Below, one piece after another: positions 1 to 9,447 of a stretch of DNA of 49,916 bases. Made by a program: the position numbers and the translations under genes. The DNA comes from Nitrososphaeraceae archaeon. GTDB taxonomy: Archaea > Thermoproteota > Nitrososphaeria > Nitrososphaerales > Nitrososphaeraceae. Positions within the stretch are counted from its first letter, which is position 1. Each line of letters begins with the position of its first letter. The notes beneath the pieces are model-generated. The model was not told where the DNA came from. It did not search any database and saw only the letters and a list, made by a program, of their open reading frames with translations. The stretch is from positions 1 through 49,916 of the forward strand of contig JAFAQB010000276.1 of assembly GCA_019246625.1 (NCBI GenBank). The letters run 5' to 3'.

Positions 1-112
1 GATTTAGAATCAATACCTTAAATCCATTATCATGTAGATATTTCATTTCTCTAGCAAATTCGGGAACAGTAATAGTAGTAGACTGGTCTGATTGCTAATA
101 TGATAATAACAA
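1..112 (-). pseudogene. Polysaccharide deacetylase-like remnant (partial, frameshifted)
   Basis: Read on the minus strand, two adjacent frames give pieces that fit together: a stretch around HISNQTS (about 112-80) and, after a shift of frame near 75-80, STTITVPEFAREMKYLHDNG (about 78-20) running off the window edge. The pattern of a Thr/Ser stretch followed by FxxxMxYLxDNGFKVL is what I associate with the NodB-type polysaccharide deacetylases of Nitrososphaeria. No start codon region could be recognised and an in-frame stop separates the halves, so this looks like a decayed gene or a gene with an indel. The family assignment rests on a short match and is tentative. Confidence 0.42.
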
Positions 113-907
113 TCACCCTGACAAGTGAAAACAGGAGTTAGGAAAAAGTTGTTAGTGTGGCCTCATAGCATTACCTCTCACTAGCTTAATTGCTACCGGG
201 GTTTCTAACAAGGTTGACCTGTGGGCGAAATTGGTGTATTTTACGTTACATCCAACAAAGAAAAAAGGTTACCCAATATAGAACATCAACAACGCCTGAT
301 CTTGCTATAGAATATCAATGTCTATGAGATCACATTCGACAATCCCTATATGTAGACTTTCGGATAATAAAATTAGATAAGGAGCAAAATATCTCTCCTC
401 GCCATAGGTAACAAAAATCCTTGGGTTTCCAAGGTTAATCATGCCAACTATGGACTTTTTTTGCTACTTATCAGAATGTTTGGATTTAGCAATCATGGAT
501 ATGGATTGTTGTAGATGTGTTTCCGCTGGATATTATACAAATGAACCTTATTCTTTATGATAATTTTAATTGTTGCTAAATCTATATATTCAAAATAAAA
601 GGCAGTTAGGATGGTGCTGTGAAAGGAGCGGGGTATTAACTCTTCTGTTGCTAACTCTGCTACTACTCTGCCATAATGGATACCACCACGGCTGCTAGCA
701 CTACTACCACTATCAAATTCACGACAAGTCTTTAATTTCTTGCTAATGCTGATTACTTTTATAACATTACTAAGGAAGAGCACATGAATAGTATTTATTT
801 TGTAGTCTTTTATTTATAGATCTATTTAGCTGTTAATAGACTCTGTCTCAACATGATCACAAAGTGTTGGACGTTGTTCTATATAGGACAATGACTTATA
901 GCAGTAA
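113..907. other. Gene-poor stretch, nothing recognisable
   Basis: About 800 bases with no ORF I can support. The longest open frame (minus strand, 493-783) gives a low-quality translation with no recognisable domain. No tRNA-like fold, array or long repeat was seen. It lies between two remnants and is probably eroded accessory DNA. Confidence 0.5.
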
Positions 908-925
908 ATACAATATGTATTGTAT
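908..925. promoter_or_regulatory. Inverted repeat upstream of RNase H-like gene
   Basis: Two 8-bp arms, ATACAATA and TATTGTAT, flank a 2-bp centre (TG). The element ends 12 bases before the preferred ATG of the downstream gene and covers a possible alternative TTG start at 920. Its position and symmetry would suit an operator or simply an AT-rich promoter element; neither is shown. Confidence 0.3.
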
Positions 926-937
926 CTGTCGAACATC

Positions 938-1459
938 ATGATAGATGTGGATGGCTCGCCATCTGGATATGTTGCGTGGTATAATCACTATAACATGACA
1001 AGTGGGATTAGGATGCTCCGTCCTGTTGTAAAAAATGACAAGTTTGGGGTCCAGAGAATGGAGATGTTAGCAATATATTTTGCAATAGCAGACAATTGTA
1101 TTCATTTTAGAAAGATCAAAAATTCCGTCAAAAACAAAAACATGCGGCACCAAAAAAAAGAACAGCAGCAAAAGATTACTATAGAAATTAGAAGTGATTC
1201 AAAATCAACTATAGAGCAATTACGAGGGTTATCAGAGATCCGAGATATGATATTACAGAGAATCTTCAGAACAATCAGGAAATTTCTGAAAGGGCTAACA
1301 ACAACATCCTCTTGTATTATATTATTCAATTATCTTGAAAGAACTAGAAATCTTGCTGGCTTGATGCTTGAGCAATTGAGAAGAAAGAAGAAGGAACAAC
1401 AGTTAGTCCTGCTCAATCAAGACAATATTGTGGCAAGGTATAGACGCAGATATTTGTAG
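938..1459 (+). CDS. RNase H-fold protein (RNase HI-like), variant active site
   Basis: The 173-residue product shows the order of RNase HI active-site motifs: DVDGSPSG at residues 3-10 (Asp5), RMEMLAIYFAI around Glu42, and EIRSDSKSTIEQL around Asp87. The C-terminal helix motif, normally RxxNxxAD, reads RTRNLAGLML at about 135-144, so the fourth acidic residue is Gly (about 141). RNase HI enzymes cut RNA in RNA-DNA hybrids; with three of four carboxylates present, activity here is uncertain. A Lys/Gln-rich insert lies between motifs two and three (about 60-80). I chose ATG 938 because it puts the first motif at the extreme N-terminus as in the family; a TTG at 920 would add six residues. It stands alone in a gene-poor region. 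Confidence 0.6.
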   Translation: MIDVDGSPSGYVAWYNHYNMTSGIRMLRPVVKNDKFGVQRMEMLAIYFAIADNCIHFRKIKNSVKNKNMRHQKKEQQQKITIEIRSDSKSTIEQLRGLSEIRDMILQRIFRTIRKFLKGLTTTSSCIILFNYLERTRNLAGLMLEQLRRKKKEQQLVLLNQDNIVARYRRRYL

Positions 1460-1882
1460 ACGGGTGTCTATCTATATTAGATATCTATTTTCGATTTTCC
1501 AACATGATTTGAGAGACTAGATCCCTCAATTGCAAAGAGACTGTTATTAGTAAAAACAGCATCTATCCTTCATAATTTTTTAGATTATATAGATTTTCTG
1601 CCAGTGTTCTTTTTGTTCAAGTCAAACAAGCGTCAGTTAATCCAGCCAAGATCTGATCTGTTCTGTGCTTTGATACTCTATTCATTGAACCAAGTAGTTA
1701 CGTGTGGCCTCACTTTCTTACTTTTATTCGGCGCATATATGAGATACATGTGCAAGGTTAACAAAATATGATAACCATATTTTACTACTGGTAATAACAA
1801 AGAAGCTTAATATAAACAACGTATGATTTATCATATATATCGATGAGGCTGCTTAATCTATCAAAGAAATAAGATACTTATT
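1460..1882. other. Intergenic stretch, nothing recognisable
   Basis: About 420 AT-rich bases between the RNase H-like gene and the small zinc-finger gene. No ORF, RNA fold or repeat could be supported. Promoter-like AT-rich sequence occurs near 1800-1870. Confidence 0.4.
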
Positions 1883-2107
1883 ATGATGGTTGTATCAAAG
1901 CCATGCAACAGTATAACACAAGAAGTGCTACCAACTCGAAAAACGACCAGTAAAATCAAAATGATAGCAGCAGCTGCTGCTGTACAAGGCAAGTTAATAC
2001 ATGAACATGATTTTGCTATAGTACAACTCGACAAGAAAACAAGTTGTCTTATTCAATGTGTAACATGTAATGAATACTTTTGTCAATTATGTGGTAAAAC
2101 ACATTGA
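1883..2107 (+). CDS. Small Cys-rich (putative zinc-finger) protein
   Basis: A 74-residue protein of unknown function. The C-terminal third has CVTCNEYFCQLCGKTH, that is C-x2-C-x4-C-x2-C followed by His, a spacing typical of a small zinc-binding knuckle. The middle has a short Ala run (about residues 30-36) and an LIHEHDF segment. No membrane segment is seen. Two ATGs are available at the start (1883 and 1886). It has no obvious operon partner. The gene is likely real because the metal-ligand pattern is coherent, but no function can be assigned. Confidence 0.5.
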   Translation: MMVVSKPCNSITQEVLPTRKTTSKIKMIAAAAAVQGKLIHEHDFAIVQLDKKTSCLIQCVTCNEYFCQLCGKTH

Positions 2108-2274
2108 GGTTGTGATGAAGTAGTGAGTTAATTTTTATATAGGCTATAGGCAGTACAGCGCCAGTCTTTCATAATCTTTCCAATCTTTTCTGAATTGTAT
2201 ATATATCTTCTTGGGTAAGGTTCATAACATTGAAAAAATATTGACAATAGATAAACAAGTCCAAAAACACAATA

Positions 2275-2904
2275 ATGATAATAAGAATCAAAAAGATTAA
2301 GATTGGATTGGAAGTTAAAACAAGATCTCTCTTTATAATTATAATTATCGGTATTATCACTATTGTTGTTGCTACAGAAATTTATTACTATGCCTACAAT
2401 AGGCCACAGCGTCCACGTATTATTATTGGTTTATCAGTAGACAGATTTGGAATAAGGGAATTATATCTAACTAAGAAAGGAGGCGAACAGTGGTATTTTA
2501 ATACAAATGATCCTAATCATGATGCTAGAGCAGGAATAGGAGATGGACCCCACACAACATTTATTCAAAGAAATAGCGATGGTAGTTGGAAGGTAAAAAG
2601 CAGTCAGGTACGATATGGTGCACTCACTTCCTCTGGATGGCGTCCAGACTTGATTACAACCCTTAATCAACAAGATTTGGCAGCAAAAGGATACATGCAA
2701 TCACCTAATGACTGGAAGAATGTAGAAATGACAGGATATCTTAAAGTAAATAGTTTTAGTGATTCCACGAAAAATGGTGCAGCTCACATAGAATTTCTCG
2801 CACGCGGGGCGAGAAATACAAACGAACAAACAAAGGTTAACGGTTTGACACTCCAGTGTGAGGGTACAACATATCATTCAAATACGTATAACAACCACAC
2901 ATAG
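2275..2904 (+). pseudogene. Membrane-anchored extracytoplasmic protein, truncated
   Basis: The 209-residue frame starts with a basic segment and a hydrophobic helix (about residues 19-35, Ile/Val-rich), giving a membrane anchor or uncleaved signal. The remainder is Asn/Gly/Thr-rich with WYFN, NDWKNVEMTGYLKV and HIEFLARGAR, resembling secreted concanavalin-A-like or polysaccharide-binding proteins that I associate with Nitrososphaeria genomes. The frame stops at YNNHT, where such proteins normally continue; open sequence in the next frame (2858-3067) and the third frame does not clearly restore the domain. I read it as a 3'-truncated or frameshifted gene, though a short natural protein cannot be excluded. 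Confidence 0.45.
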
Positions 2905-3232
2905 AAATCATGTGGAGCAGATATACACCATTGATAATTGCAACGCCCTTCCCTGTCGAGAACAACCTCAGATGAAGACGAAAGAGGTACAGTTAGTATA
3001 TTTATTTCTCCTACGTGGATTAGCAAACCACAGTAACTATGCGTATCCTGGAAGAAGTCCTATCTGATACGAAAACTATCAAGACTATGTTGATAGTTAA
3101 TTGCTTATGGAATTTCGTATCATTAGTGACATTTTCTATTCCGTTTGTCCACCGAACAATTTCATCTCTCGTCATTTAGCCGAAAATTATGGCAGACAAT
3201 TTTATTCTATGAAAAATCATAATACGATGTTT
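2905..3232. other. 3' debris of the truncated surface-protein gene
   Basis: No complete gene. A second-frame ORF continues to 3067, rich in Cys, Gln and Asn and probably formerly part of the upstream coding sequence. The rest is AT-rich spacer with a TATA-like stretch near 3190-3230, but the next gene ends here on the opposite strand. Confidence 0.35.
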
Positions 3233-3457
3233 TTATAAAGACCTTGAGTTTACCGCAGTTTCAATCCTTCGTTTATCTTTTGTAACCCATGAGACCCTAA
3301 TCAAGCCATATATTTCCAGATCGAGTAAAATCTTGTTTAAGTCCGCCTCATTCAAAGATATAGCATCTTTACTCAATGCATTTACCAAATCCGAATCTGT
3401 TATGTTACCTGCTTGCTTTACTTTCTCATAAACAAGGTTGCGTAAAGGGTACTTCAT
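3233..3457 (-). CDS. Conserved small protein, probable winged-helix fold
   Basis: A 74-residue protein with predicted helices and a terminal segment DLEIYGLIRVSWVTKDKRRI that looks like the recognition helix and wing of a winged-helix domain: helix, short turn, then basic beta hairpin. The N-terminal part (LRNLVYEKVKQAGNITDSDL) has the spacing of the first two helices of such a domain. It follows cdc48 on the same strand (47 bases between the two), so it may be cotranscribed. A DNA- or protein-binding role is inferred from shape only. Confidence 0.6.
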   Translation of the reverse strand: MKYPLRNLVYEKVKQAGNITDSDLVNALSKDAISLNEADLNKILLDLEIYGLIRVSWVTKDKRRIETAVNSRSL

Positions 3458-3504
3458 TGTATATACTAATAACTACATGGTGATAACGTTATATCAACTC
3501 TTTT

Positions 3505-5703
3505 TCATCCATAAAATACTTTGTCTATGGGTTTGGGCAATGCATATGTAACATGCTTCTTTATGGATTCGTACCAGTCTTCTACATCCTTAGTTATCGA
3601 TGGTTTTACCATATGCAATGATTTAGCGAAGTCGCCTTTACAAACAATATCTGCTTTACGTCGCATAGCATTAATTGCTGCCTCTCTGCATAGTGCAACA
3701 AGATCCGCACCACTAAATCCTTTTGTGGATTGTGAGATATCATATAAATTTACGTCTTCTGCAAGTGGCATGGAAGACGTCAATATTTGCATAATTTCTA
3801 GTCGTGCTTTATTTTCCGGCGGACCAATATACAGTATCAAGTCTAGCCTTCCAGGACGAAGTAAGGACACATCTATAAGGTCAGGTCTATTAGTAACACC
3901 GATTACTATTACATCAGAGCTGCCTGAATCATCCATCTCGGTTAGAATCTGCGAAAGTACTCTTTCATTGCCAGAGATATCATCATCACCTCTAGGCCTA
4001 GCAAGAGAATCAAGTTCGTCAATAACAACTACACAAGGTGAGGAAGATTTTGCCTTTCGGAATATTTCACGTATTGCCTTCTCAGATTCTCCAACCCACT
4101 TGGATAATATCTCAGGGCCACGCACAATTATTATATTAGCATTACTCTCAGTTGCCAAAGACGTTGCGATCAACGTCTTTCCGCAGCCAGGAGGACCAAA
4201 CAATAGTGCTCCTCTTGGCGGTTCTATTCCCATTTTGCTGAAACTTCCTGGTTCCTTTATGGCAGTGATAAGGTTGTCATACAGTGTTTGTTTCGCATCA
4301 TATAATCCACCAACATTATTCCACCTAACATGTGCAACTTCAACATAAAATTCTCTCATTGCAGTAGGGATTATTTCTTTCATCCCTTCTTTGAAATCTT
4401 TATTCGTGATCTCAATTATTCCTAAAGTATCAGGAGAAATCTTCTCTCCCTCCACATCAATCTCTGGCAAATAGCGTCTTAGGGCTTTCATAGCGGCTTC
4501 TCTACATAATGCTTTGATGTCAGCACCAGTATATCCATGAAGTTCAGACGCTAGTTGTTGGAGATCAATATCTTCTCCAAGAGGCATCCCTCTGGTATGA
4601 ATTTGAAGAATCTCCAACCTTCCCTCTGCATTTGGGACACCTATTTCTATCTCTCGATCAAATCTTCCAGGACGCCTCAGAGCGGGATCAATACTTTCAG
4701 GCCTATTCGTAGCCCCAAGCACTATCACATTCCCTCGCTCTGACATACCATCCATTAGAGAAAGTAACTGTGCGACAACCCTTTTTTCGACATCGCCAAA
4801 AGCCTCTTCTCTCTTGGGTGCTATGGCGTCAATTTCATCAATAAATATGATGCTTGGGGCAGAATCCCTTGCCTCTTTGAATATATCTCGCAGTCTTGCT
4901 TCTGTTTCACCATAATATTTATTTACAATTTCCGGACCATTTATAATGTAGAAGTTTGCTTCTGATTCTGCCGCGAGTGCCTTAGCAATTAGCGTTTTCC
5001 CGCAGCCAGGTGAACCGAACATAAGTATGCCACTATGAGGTTCAATACCAAGCCTAGAGATTACCTCAGGATGTCGTAAAGGTAATTCAACAATTTCTCT
5101 TAAGCGTTTAATTTGCTCTTTGAGTCCACCAATCTCCTCATATGTCACTCGAGGTTTTTTATCAACAACAATTTCCGACAATATGTGTAACTTAGTTGAG
5201 AGTTCAATTTTTACAATCGAATGTGGCGATACTCTTTTGATTCGGAAATTTATCGGATTACCCAAAATTACTACAGATATTTCGTCACCTTCGTTTACTG
5301 GAAAACCCCTAAGTCTATTTTTTACAAATTCGCAGAATTCTTTATCAACATTAATAGTGCTATTCACCAAAGGCATCAAAACTGCAATTCTAGCAGTTTT
5401 TGCTTCAATCCTTCTTACAATCAAGAGATCGTTTAGACCCACGCCTGCATTCTTCCTTATCTGACCATCCATTCGAATAATGTCTGTCTCTTTTTCTTCT
5501 TCATCAGAAGGCCAAGCAGTCGCTGCAGTGTTGCGTTTGCCGATCAATTCAATAACTTCACCTGCCTCAATCCCCAATATTCGCAAGTAAACAGGATCAA
5601 TTCGTGTTCTACCTTTGCCTATATCTCTATGTTTTGCTTCGGCCACCCTTAATTGAACTTTTGGTAATGATGATTCATTACTGGATCCGTTAGACTTTTT
5701 CAA
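3505..5703 (-). CDS. cdc48: CDC48/VCP family AAA+ ATPase
   Basis: A 732-residue double-ring ATPase that unfolds or extracts protein substrates, feeding the archaeal proteasome. Order of domains: CDC48 N-domain (about 13-200, starting [20 protein letters not shown]), D1 AAA module with Walker A GSPGCGKT (about 228) and Walker [11 protein letters not shown], then D2 with GPPGCGKT and [13 protein letters not shown]. The second-region Arg motifs [13 protein letters not shown] and [12 protein letters not shown] are intact. The C-terminus ends in KVFYG, without the eukaryote-like long tail; a Tyr near the end is a common peptide motif for proteasome or adaptor contact. The start at 5703 leaves a short Ser/Asn-rich leader before the N-domain. 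The aEF1-beta gene lies just upstream on the same strand. Confidence 0.96.
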   Translation of the reverse strand: MKKSNGSSNESSLPKVQLRVAEAKHRDIGKGRTRIDPVYLRILGIEAGEVIELIGKRNTAATAWPSDEEEKETDIIRMDGQIRKNAGVGLNDLLIVRRIEAKTARIAVLMPLVNSTINVDKEFCEFVKNRLRGFPVNEGDEISVVILGNPINFRIKRVSPHSIVKIELSTKLHILSEIVVDKKPRVTYEEIGGLKEQIKRLREIVELPLRHPEVISRLGIEPHSGILMFGSPGCGKTLIAKALAAESEANFYIINGPEIVNKYYGETEARLRDIFKEARDSAPSIIFIDEIDAIAPKREEAFGDVEKRVVAQLLSLMDGMSERGNVIVLGATNRPESIDPALRRPGRFDREIEIGVPNAEGRLEILQIHTRGMPLGEDIDLQQLASELHGYTGADIKALCREAAMKALRRYLPEIDVEGEKISPDTLGIIEITNKDFKEGMKEIIPTAMREFYVEVAHVRWNNVGGLYDAKQTLYDNLITAIKEPGSFSKMGIEPPRGALLFGPPGCGKTLIATSLATESNANIIIVRGPEILSKWVGESEKAIREIFRKAKSSSPCVVVIDELDSLARPRGDDDISGNERVLSQILTEMDDSGSSDVIVIGVTNRPDLIDVSLLRPGRLDLILYIGPPENKARLEIMQILTSSMPLAEDVNLYDISQSTKGFSGADLVALCREAAINAMRRKADIVCKGDFAKSLHMVKPSITKDVEDWYESIKKHVTYALPKPIDKVFYG

Positions 5704-5755
5704 GTCTTACCTCCAAGAGATTCGCAGTTGATTTTGGCATCCTGCTGTGCAATTT

Positions 5756-6040
5756 TTATGTCGTTTTTACAAATTGTCTGCTTATGTTAATTATTTCTAT
5801 TTCACCAACTCCCTCTGTCGTTTTTATTGAATCTTCGAGTGTGTCAATTTGACCCTCTTCATCATTTATTAGAAAATCAGCAATAATTGCCTGTAAGCCA
5901 AAAGCAATAGGCTCTTTAGCATGGGCCTTAAGTCGCATATCTTTTGGAATTTTGTTTTTTAAACCACCTATTATATTATCCAAATCAGAGTCTGCTTCGG
6001 CCGGCAGAATTCTAATCCTTGCAACAACGCGTGAAGCCAT
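5756..6040 (-). CDS. ef1b: Translation elongation factor 1-beta (aEF1B)
   Basis: A 94-residue protein matching the archaeal EF-1 beta family, the guanine nucleotide exchange factor for aEF1A. It starts MASRVVARIRILPAEADSDL, with the ferredoxin-like fold pattern of beta strand, helix, the EPIAFGLQAI segment (about residues 43-52) and a terminal strand GVGEIEIINISRQF. The length is that of archaeal members, lacking the eukaryotic N-terminal extension. It follows the small zinc-ribbon gene by only 2 bases, so both are probably in one transcript, with cdc48 next downstream. Confidence 0.93.
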   Translation of the reverse strand: MASRVVARIRILPAEADSDLDNIIGGLKNKIPKDMRLKAHAKEPIAFGLQAIIADFLINDEEGQIDTLEDSIKTTEGVGEIEIINISRQFVKTT

Positions 6041-6042
6041 TT

Positions 6043-6222
6043 CTAGGGACCCTCAAACCCACATCCTATACATTTATAACTTCTAGCAAATTCTCTGCAG
6101 CTTTGACATCGCCAAATCAGAACATATCCGCAGTTAGGGCAATAATATTTTACGCATTCATCATTAGGCATTATAGGTCTGCTACATGATGTGCAAATAG
6201 GCAATTGCAACGGTTTTGACAT
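6043..6222 (-). CDS. Zinc-ribbon RNA-binding-type protein, 59 aa
   Basis: A short gene of 59 codons. It carries four CxxC knuckles: CTSC (10-13), CPNC (28-31), CQSC (39-42) and CIGC (51-54), plus a Cys at 23. This is the archaeal small zinc-finger protein that regularly sits immediately upstream of aEF1-beta and is annotated as a Zn-ribbon protein possibly involved in translation. Its stop is 2 bases before the aEF1-beta start, so the two are surely cotranscribed. The ATG at 6222 is the only suitable start. Two double-CxxC zinc ribbons are the likely fold; the binding partner is unknown. Confidence 0.88.
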   Translation of the reverse strand: MSKPLQLPICTSCSRPIMPNDECVKYYCPNCGYVLIWRCQSCREFARSYKCIGCGFEGP

Positions 6223-6264
6223 ATATAGATACCTTGAAGATTGATATCCGAATTTATATCTTGC

Positions 6265-7452
6265 TTAGAAATTAATTAAACGCCTAATTTCATTATCAAA
6301 TATGGTTTTTGCAATCTTCAGGCTTATTGTACTATGTAATATCCTTGACAGAGCAGTCGAATGAAAATCAAAATCTCCAGTTTTGGATATATCATCAATT
6401 TCTCCCTGAGAAATTGTTGAAAGTATCTTATCTATAGCCCTATTATCTAGTCTTTCTAACACTTTTCTAAGAATAAGCATCTTATCAAATTCGCTTTTGA
6501 AAATTGAAAACCACTTTCTCTCATAATAGTACATTAAATTGCGGTCATTTTTTTCTATAGATTTTGTTAGCGCTTTTCCAGCCAATATACCACCAATGCC
6601 ACAAGTGTATATCCCTCCTGCAGTAGTTGGTTTGGTCTGACCTGCAGCATCACCAATCACCATACTTCGATCAATAACGAAATGTTCTAACGGACCCATG
6701 ATCCAAATCGGAGCATATACTTTCCGAACTACAGAATATTTTTCTCCTTTGCCTTCCATATATGATTTTAAGGAATTTGCAGCATTAATTGATCTCCCTG
6801 CAACACCAACCTTTCCCTTTCCTGAACCGGTAGGAATAATCCATGCAAAGAAGCCAGGATATCTTTCTCTGTCAAAACTTATCTCAATGGTATTGCGATC
6901 GATCCACGAAGCATATACTTCGTACTGAGCGGATTGCAATAATCCCTGTCTATTATGCTTAATTAATGATCCAATTCCCCTAGCATCTATGAAGTAATTG
7001 CATGTCAGCAGACCTTCAGACGTTTTTATGATGTAATAGCTGTTATCACTATTGCTATTGTCAGTATTATTTCTTTTGGAAATGGAATGCATGGAACATT
7101 TAGTTCTAATTTCTGCGCCGATCTTTTGGGCTTGGAACGCAATCTGTTTATCAAATGTACGCCTGTCTAAAACAACAACCTTTTGCTTTTCTGCATTTAG
7201 TTCGAATGATTTTGAAGGAGAAAATATTTTTGCATATTTGATGCTGTTATTCTCAATAGCATTACTTGAAGGCATTATGCCGAGATTCTTTATTCCGTTA
7301 ATACTTACAAGTCCGCCGCAATGTTCCGGAGTACCAATTTCTGTGTCCTCTTCAAGGACAACTACAGAAAGTCCAGTTGCTGCTGCTTCTCGAGCAGCCA
7401 ACAAACCAGAGATACTACCTCCAGCTACTATTATATCATAGTAATCTGCCAT
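6265..7452 (-). CDS. Geranylgeranyl reductase family flavoprotein
   Basis: A 395-residue FAD-dependent reductase of the geranylgeranyl/digeranylgeranylglycerophospholipid reductase family, which saturates the isoprenoid chains of archaeal membrane lipids. The N-terminal dinucleotide-binding fold is IIVAGGSISGLLAAREAA (variant GxGxxG, about 8-25) followed by VVLEEDTEIGTPEHCGG, where the family keeps a conserved Cys. FFAWIIPTGSGKGKVG and MVIGDAAGQTKPTTAGG (second FAD motif) are typical. A second family member is at 43420-44886. It is separated from the zinc-ribbon gene by 42 bases on the same strand. The exact lipid substrate or a quinone/other isoprenoid substrate cannot be decided. Confidence 0.85.
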   Translation of the reverse strand: MADYYDIIVAGGSISGLLAAREAAATGLSVVVLEEDTEIGTPEHCGGLVSINGIKNLGIMPSSNAIENNSIKYAKIFSPSKSFELNAEKQKVVVLDRRTFDKQIAFQAQKIGAEIRTKCSMHSISKRNNTDNSNSDNSYYIIKTSEGLLTCNYFIDARGIGSLIKHNRQGLLQSAQYEVYASWIDRNTIEISFDRERYPGFFAWIIPTGSGKGKVGVAGRSINAANSLKSYMEGKGEKYSVVRKVYAPIWIMGPLEHFVIDRSMVIGDAAGQTKPTTAGGIYTCGIGGILAGKALTKSIEKNDRNLMYYYERKWFSIFKSEFDKMLILRKVLERLDNRAIDKILSTISQGEIDDISKTGDFDFHSTALSRILHSTISLKIAKTIFDNEIRRLINF

Positions 7453-7644
7453 ATTGACATATAGAAGTTTATTTCTTAGTTTATTAATTAAACGCTAGTG
7501 AATGCTACTGATCGTTATCAAGACAGGATGATGATGGAACTGTACGCGAAGTATGGGAAATTAAAATTACTATCTATTACATATAGTGCCTCAAAATCGT
7601 ACATCTTAGGAACGGTCATATAGTTATTATGTTTGTTACTATAC

Positions 7645-7932
7645 ATGAGTGAGATCTCAGGTGTAAAGTACTTAGTACCAGTAAAACAAGTGGAAAAAAC
7701 AATCAAGGTGTCTGATGACGCAAAAGCTGAGTTACAAAGCGTTGGCTTAATGGATGAAAAAGGTAGATTAAAGCTAAAAGGAGTTAGCCCAAAAATGATT
7801 AAGCGCATGAAAGTAGAGGCGGTTGACTGTCCAGTACTTAATACACAGATAGGATTCATACAATGTTACGTATGCAAGAACTTTCATAGTAGAGTTACTG
7901 GTCAAGTATATTGTAAAGGCGAACCTCTATAA
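7645..7932 (+). CDS. Conserved hypothetical Cys-containing protein
   Basis: A 95-residue protein with no recognised function. A basic first half (KQVEKTIKVSDDAKAEL, LKGVSPKMIKRMKVEAVDC) is followed by a Cys set: C in VDCPVL, CYVC and YCKG near the end, a plausible zinc site. I prefer the ATG at 7645 over a TTG four codons upstream because it fits the spacing to an AT-rich promoter region. It is divergent from the geranylgeranyl reductase gene and lies 48 bases before proS, so it may be cotranscribed with it. Confidence 0.7.
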   Translation: MSEISGVKYLVPVKQVEKTIKVSDDAKAELQSVGLMDEKGRLKLKGVSPKMIKRMKVEAVDCPVLNTQIGFIQCYVCKNFHSRVTGQVYCKGEPL

Positions 7933-7980
7933 CATATAGAATCATTAAAAACTAAAACTTGATAAAGCGAATAATTCTCC

Positions 7981-9447
7981 GTGTCAATAATATTGGATTC
8001 TTTAAAACAAAGTGGAATAAACGTAAGAAAGGATGCGAGTTTTAGCGATTGGTATATCCAGGTGGTTTTAAAAACAGAGCTTGCAGACTATGCCCCTGTC
8101 AAAGGTTTGATAGTTCTTCGACCCTATGGCTATAGTATATGGGAAACCATTAGATCTATTTTGGATAAAAGGTTCAAAGAAACAGATCATCAAAATGGCT
8201 TTATGCCTGTGTTGATCCCTGAGAGTTTACTTTCGCGTGAAGAAGAACACTTTGAGGGGTTTACTCCTGAAGTTTTTTGGGTTACGAAGACAGGCAATAA
8301 TGAACTCTCAGAGAAGCTTGCTTTACGTCCTACATCTGAAACACTTGCATATCCGATATTTTCCAGATGGATCAGCAGTTATCGAGACCTCCCCATGAAA
8401 ATTAATTTCTGGAACTCGGCTCTGCGGGCAGAGATAAAATCAACTAAGCCATTTGTTAGAACGTCTGAATTTCTATGGCAAGAGGGGCATACGGTTCACG
8501 CTACCGAAAAAGAAGCGGAACAAGAAGTTATGTTGATCTTGGAGATTTATCGTGAGTTAATAGAAGATCATCTATCCATTCCATTATTAAGAGGATTTAA
8601 GAGCGACAAAGAGAAATTTGTTGGCGCGAAATATACCATGACCTTGGAAGGGTTAATGGCAGATGGGAAGGCTTTACAGATGGGCACCTCGCATCATTTA
8701 GGACAAAACTTTTCAAAGCCTTTTGAAATAAGATATCTAGGAAGGGACAATCAGCAACACTTTGCATGGCAAACCTCTTGGGGTGTCTCTTGGAGGTTGA
8801 TCGGAGCATTAATAATGGTTCATGGCGACGATAAAGGGCTTGTCCTTCCGCCCAGAATTGCCCCTATTCAAGTTGTAGTCGTACCGATTTTCAGAGATAA
8901 GGATGCTAAATGGATTATATCTAAAGCAAACGAAATTGCATATGACCTGAAAAAATCAGATATCAGAGTATACGTTGACCATCGAGAAGAATACACTGCA
9001 GGATGGAAATTCAATGAATGGGAGACAAAGGGTATACCTCTTAGAATTAATGTTGGAATGAGAGATATTGAAAATGATCAAGCAGAATTAGTTAGAAGGG
9101 ACACATCAGAGAAATCTTTTGTAAAACGTGCTATTTTAACTGAATCTGCAATTTCAATTTTGGAACAAATTCAAAATAATTTGTTCCTTAGAGCTAAGAG
9201 ACAACTGGAAGACAATATATCTGAAGCCTCAAACTATGACACTCTAAAATCAATTCTTGATAAGAAAGGTGGATTTGTCTCAGCAGGATGGTGTGGGGAT
9301 CAAAGGTGCGAAGGTATAATAAAACAGGAAACAGGAGCAGATATCAGACTAATTCCATTTGAAGGTCAAGATGCTTCAGCGTCCAAAGTCTGTATTTATT
9401 GTAGCAAACCTTCAAAGAAAACGGCTATTTTTGCAAGGGCTTATTGA
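7981..9447 (+). CDS. proS: Prolyl-tRNA synthetase (archaeal/eukaryal type)
   Basis: A 488-residue class II aminoacyl-tRNA synthetase that charges tRNA-Pro. Motif 2 region is FWNSALRAEIKSTKPFVRTS; the class II core shows LRPTSETLAYP earlier and GTSHHLGQNFSK in the active site. The anticodon-binding domain follows (VVVPIFRDKDAKW onward), and the C-terminal zinc-binding-like domain has GWCGDQRCE and CIYCSKPS, ending in Tyr as archaeal-type enzymes do. The start is GTG 7981; no ATG gives the complete N-terminal helix. Confidence 0.97.
   Translation: MSIILDSLKQSGINVRKDASFSDWYIQVVLKTELADYAPVKGLIVLRPYGYSIWETIRSILDKRFKETDHQNGFMPVLIPESLLSREEEHFEGFTPEVFWVTKTGNNELSEKLALRPTSETLAYPIFSRWISSYRDLPMKINFWNSALRAEIKSTKPFVRTSEFLWQEGHTVHATEKEAEQEVMLILEIYRELIEDHLSIPLLRGFKSDKEKFVGAKYTMTLEGLMADGKALQMGTSHHLGQNFSKPFEIRYLGRDNQQHFAWQTSWGVSWRLIGALIMVHGDDKGLVLPPRIAPIQVVVVPIFRDKDAKWIISKANEIAYDLKKSDIRVYVDHREEYTAGWKFNEWETKGIPLRINVGMRDIENDQAELVRRDTSEKSFVKRAILTESAISILEQIQNNLFLRAKRQLEDNISEASNYDTLKSILDKKGGFVSAGWCGDQRCEGIIKQETGADIRLIPFEGQDASASKVCIYCSKPSKKTAIFARAY

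Noticed and set aside
493-783. Minus-strand frame of 96 codons with a DSGSSASSRGG segment, vaguely like an RNase H core
   Set aside because: No coherent set of catalytic residues, no neighbours, and composition is dominated by low-complexity Ser; likely chance in AT-rich DNA.
3521-4348. Long plus-strand open frame of 275 codons
   Set aside because: Antisense to the well-supported cdc48 gene and without family features; a shadow of codon usage.
7518-7859. Minus-strand open frame of 113 codons
   Set aside because: Antisense to the Cys-containing gene at 7645-7932 and without domain features.
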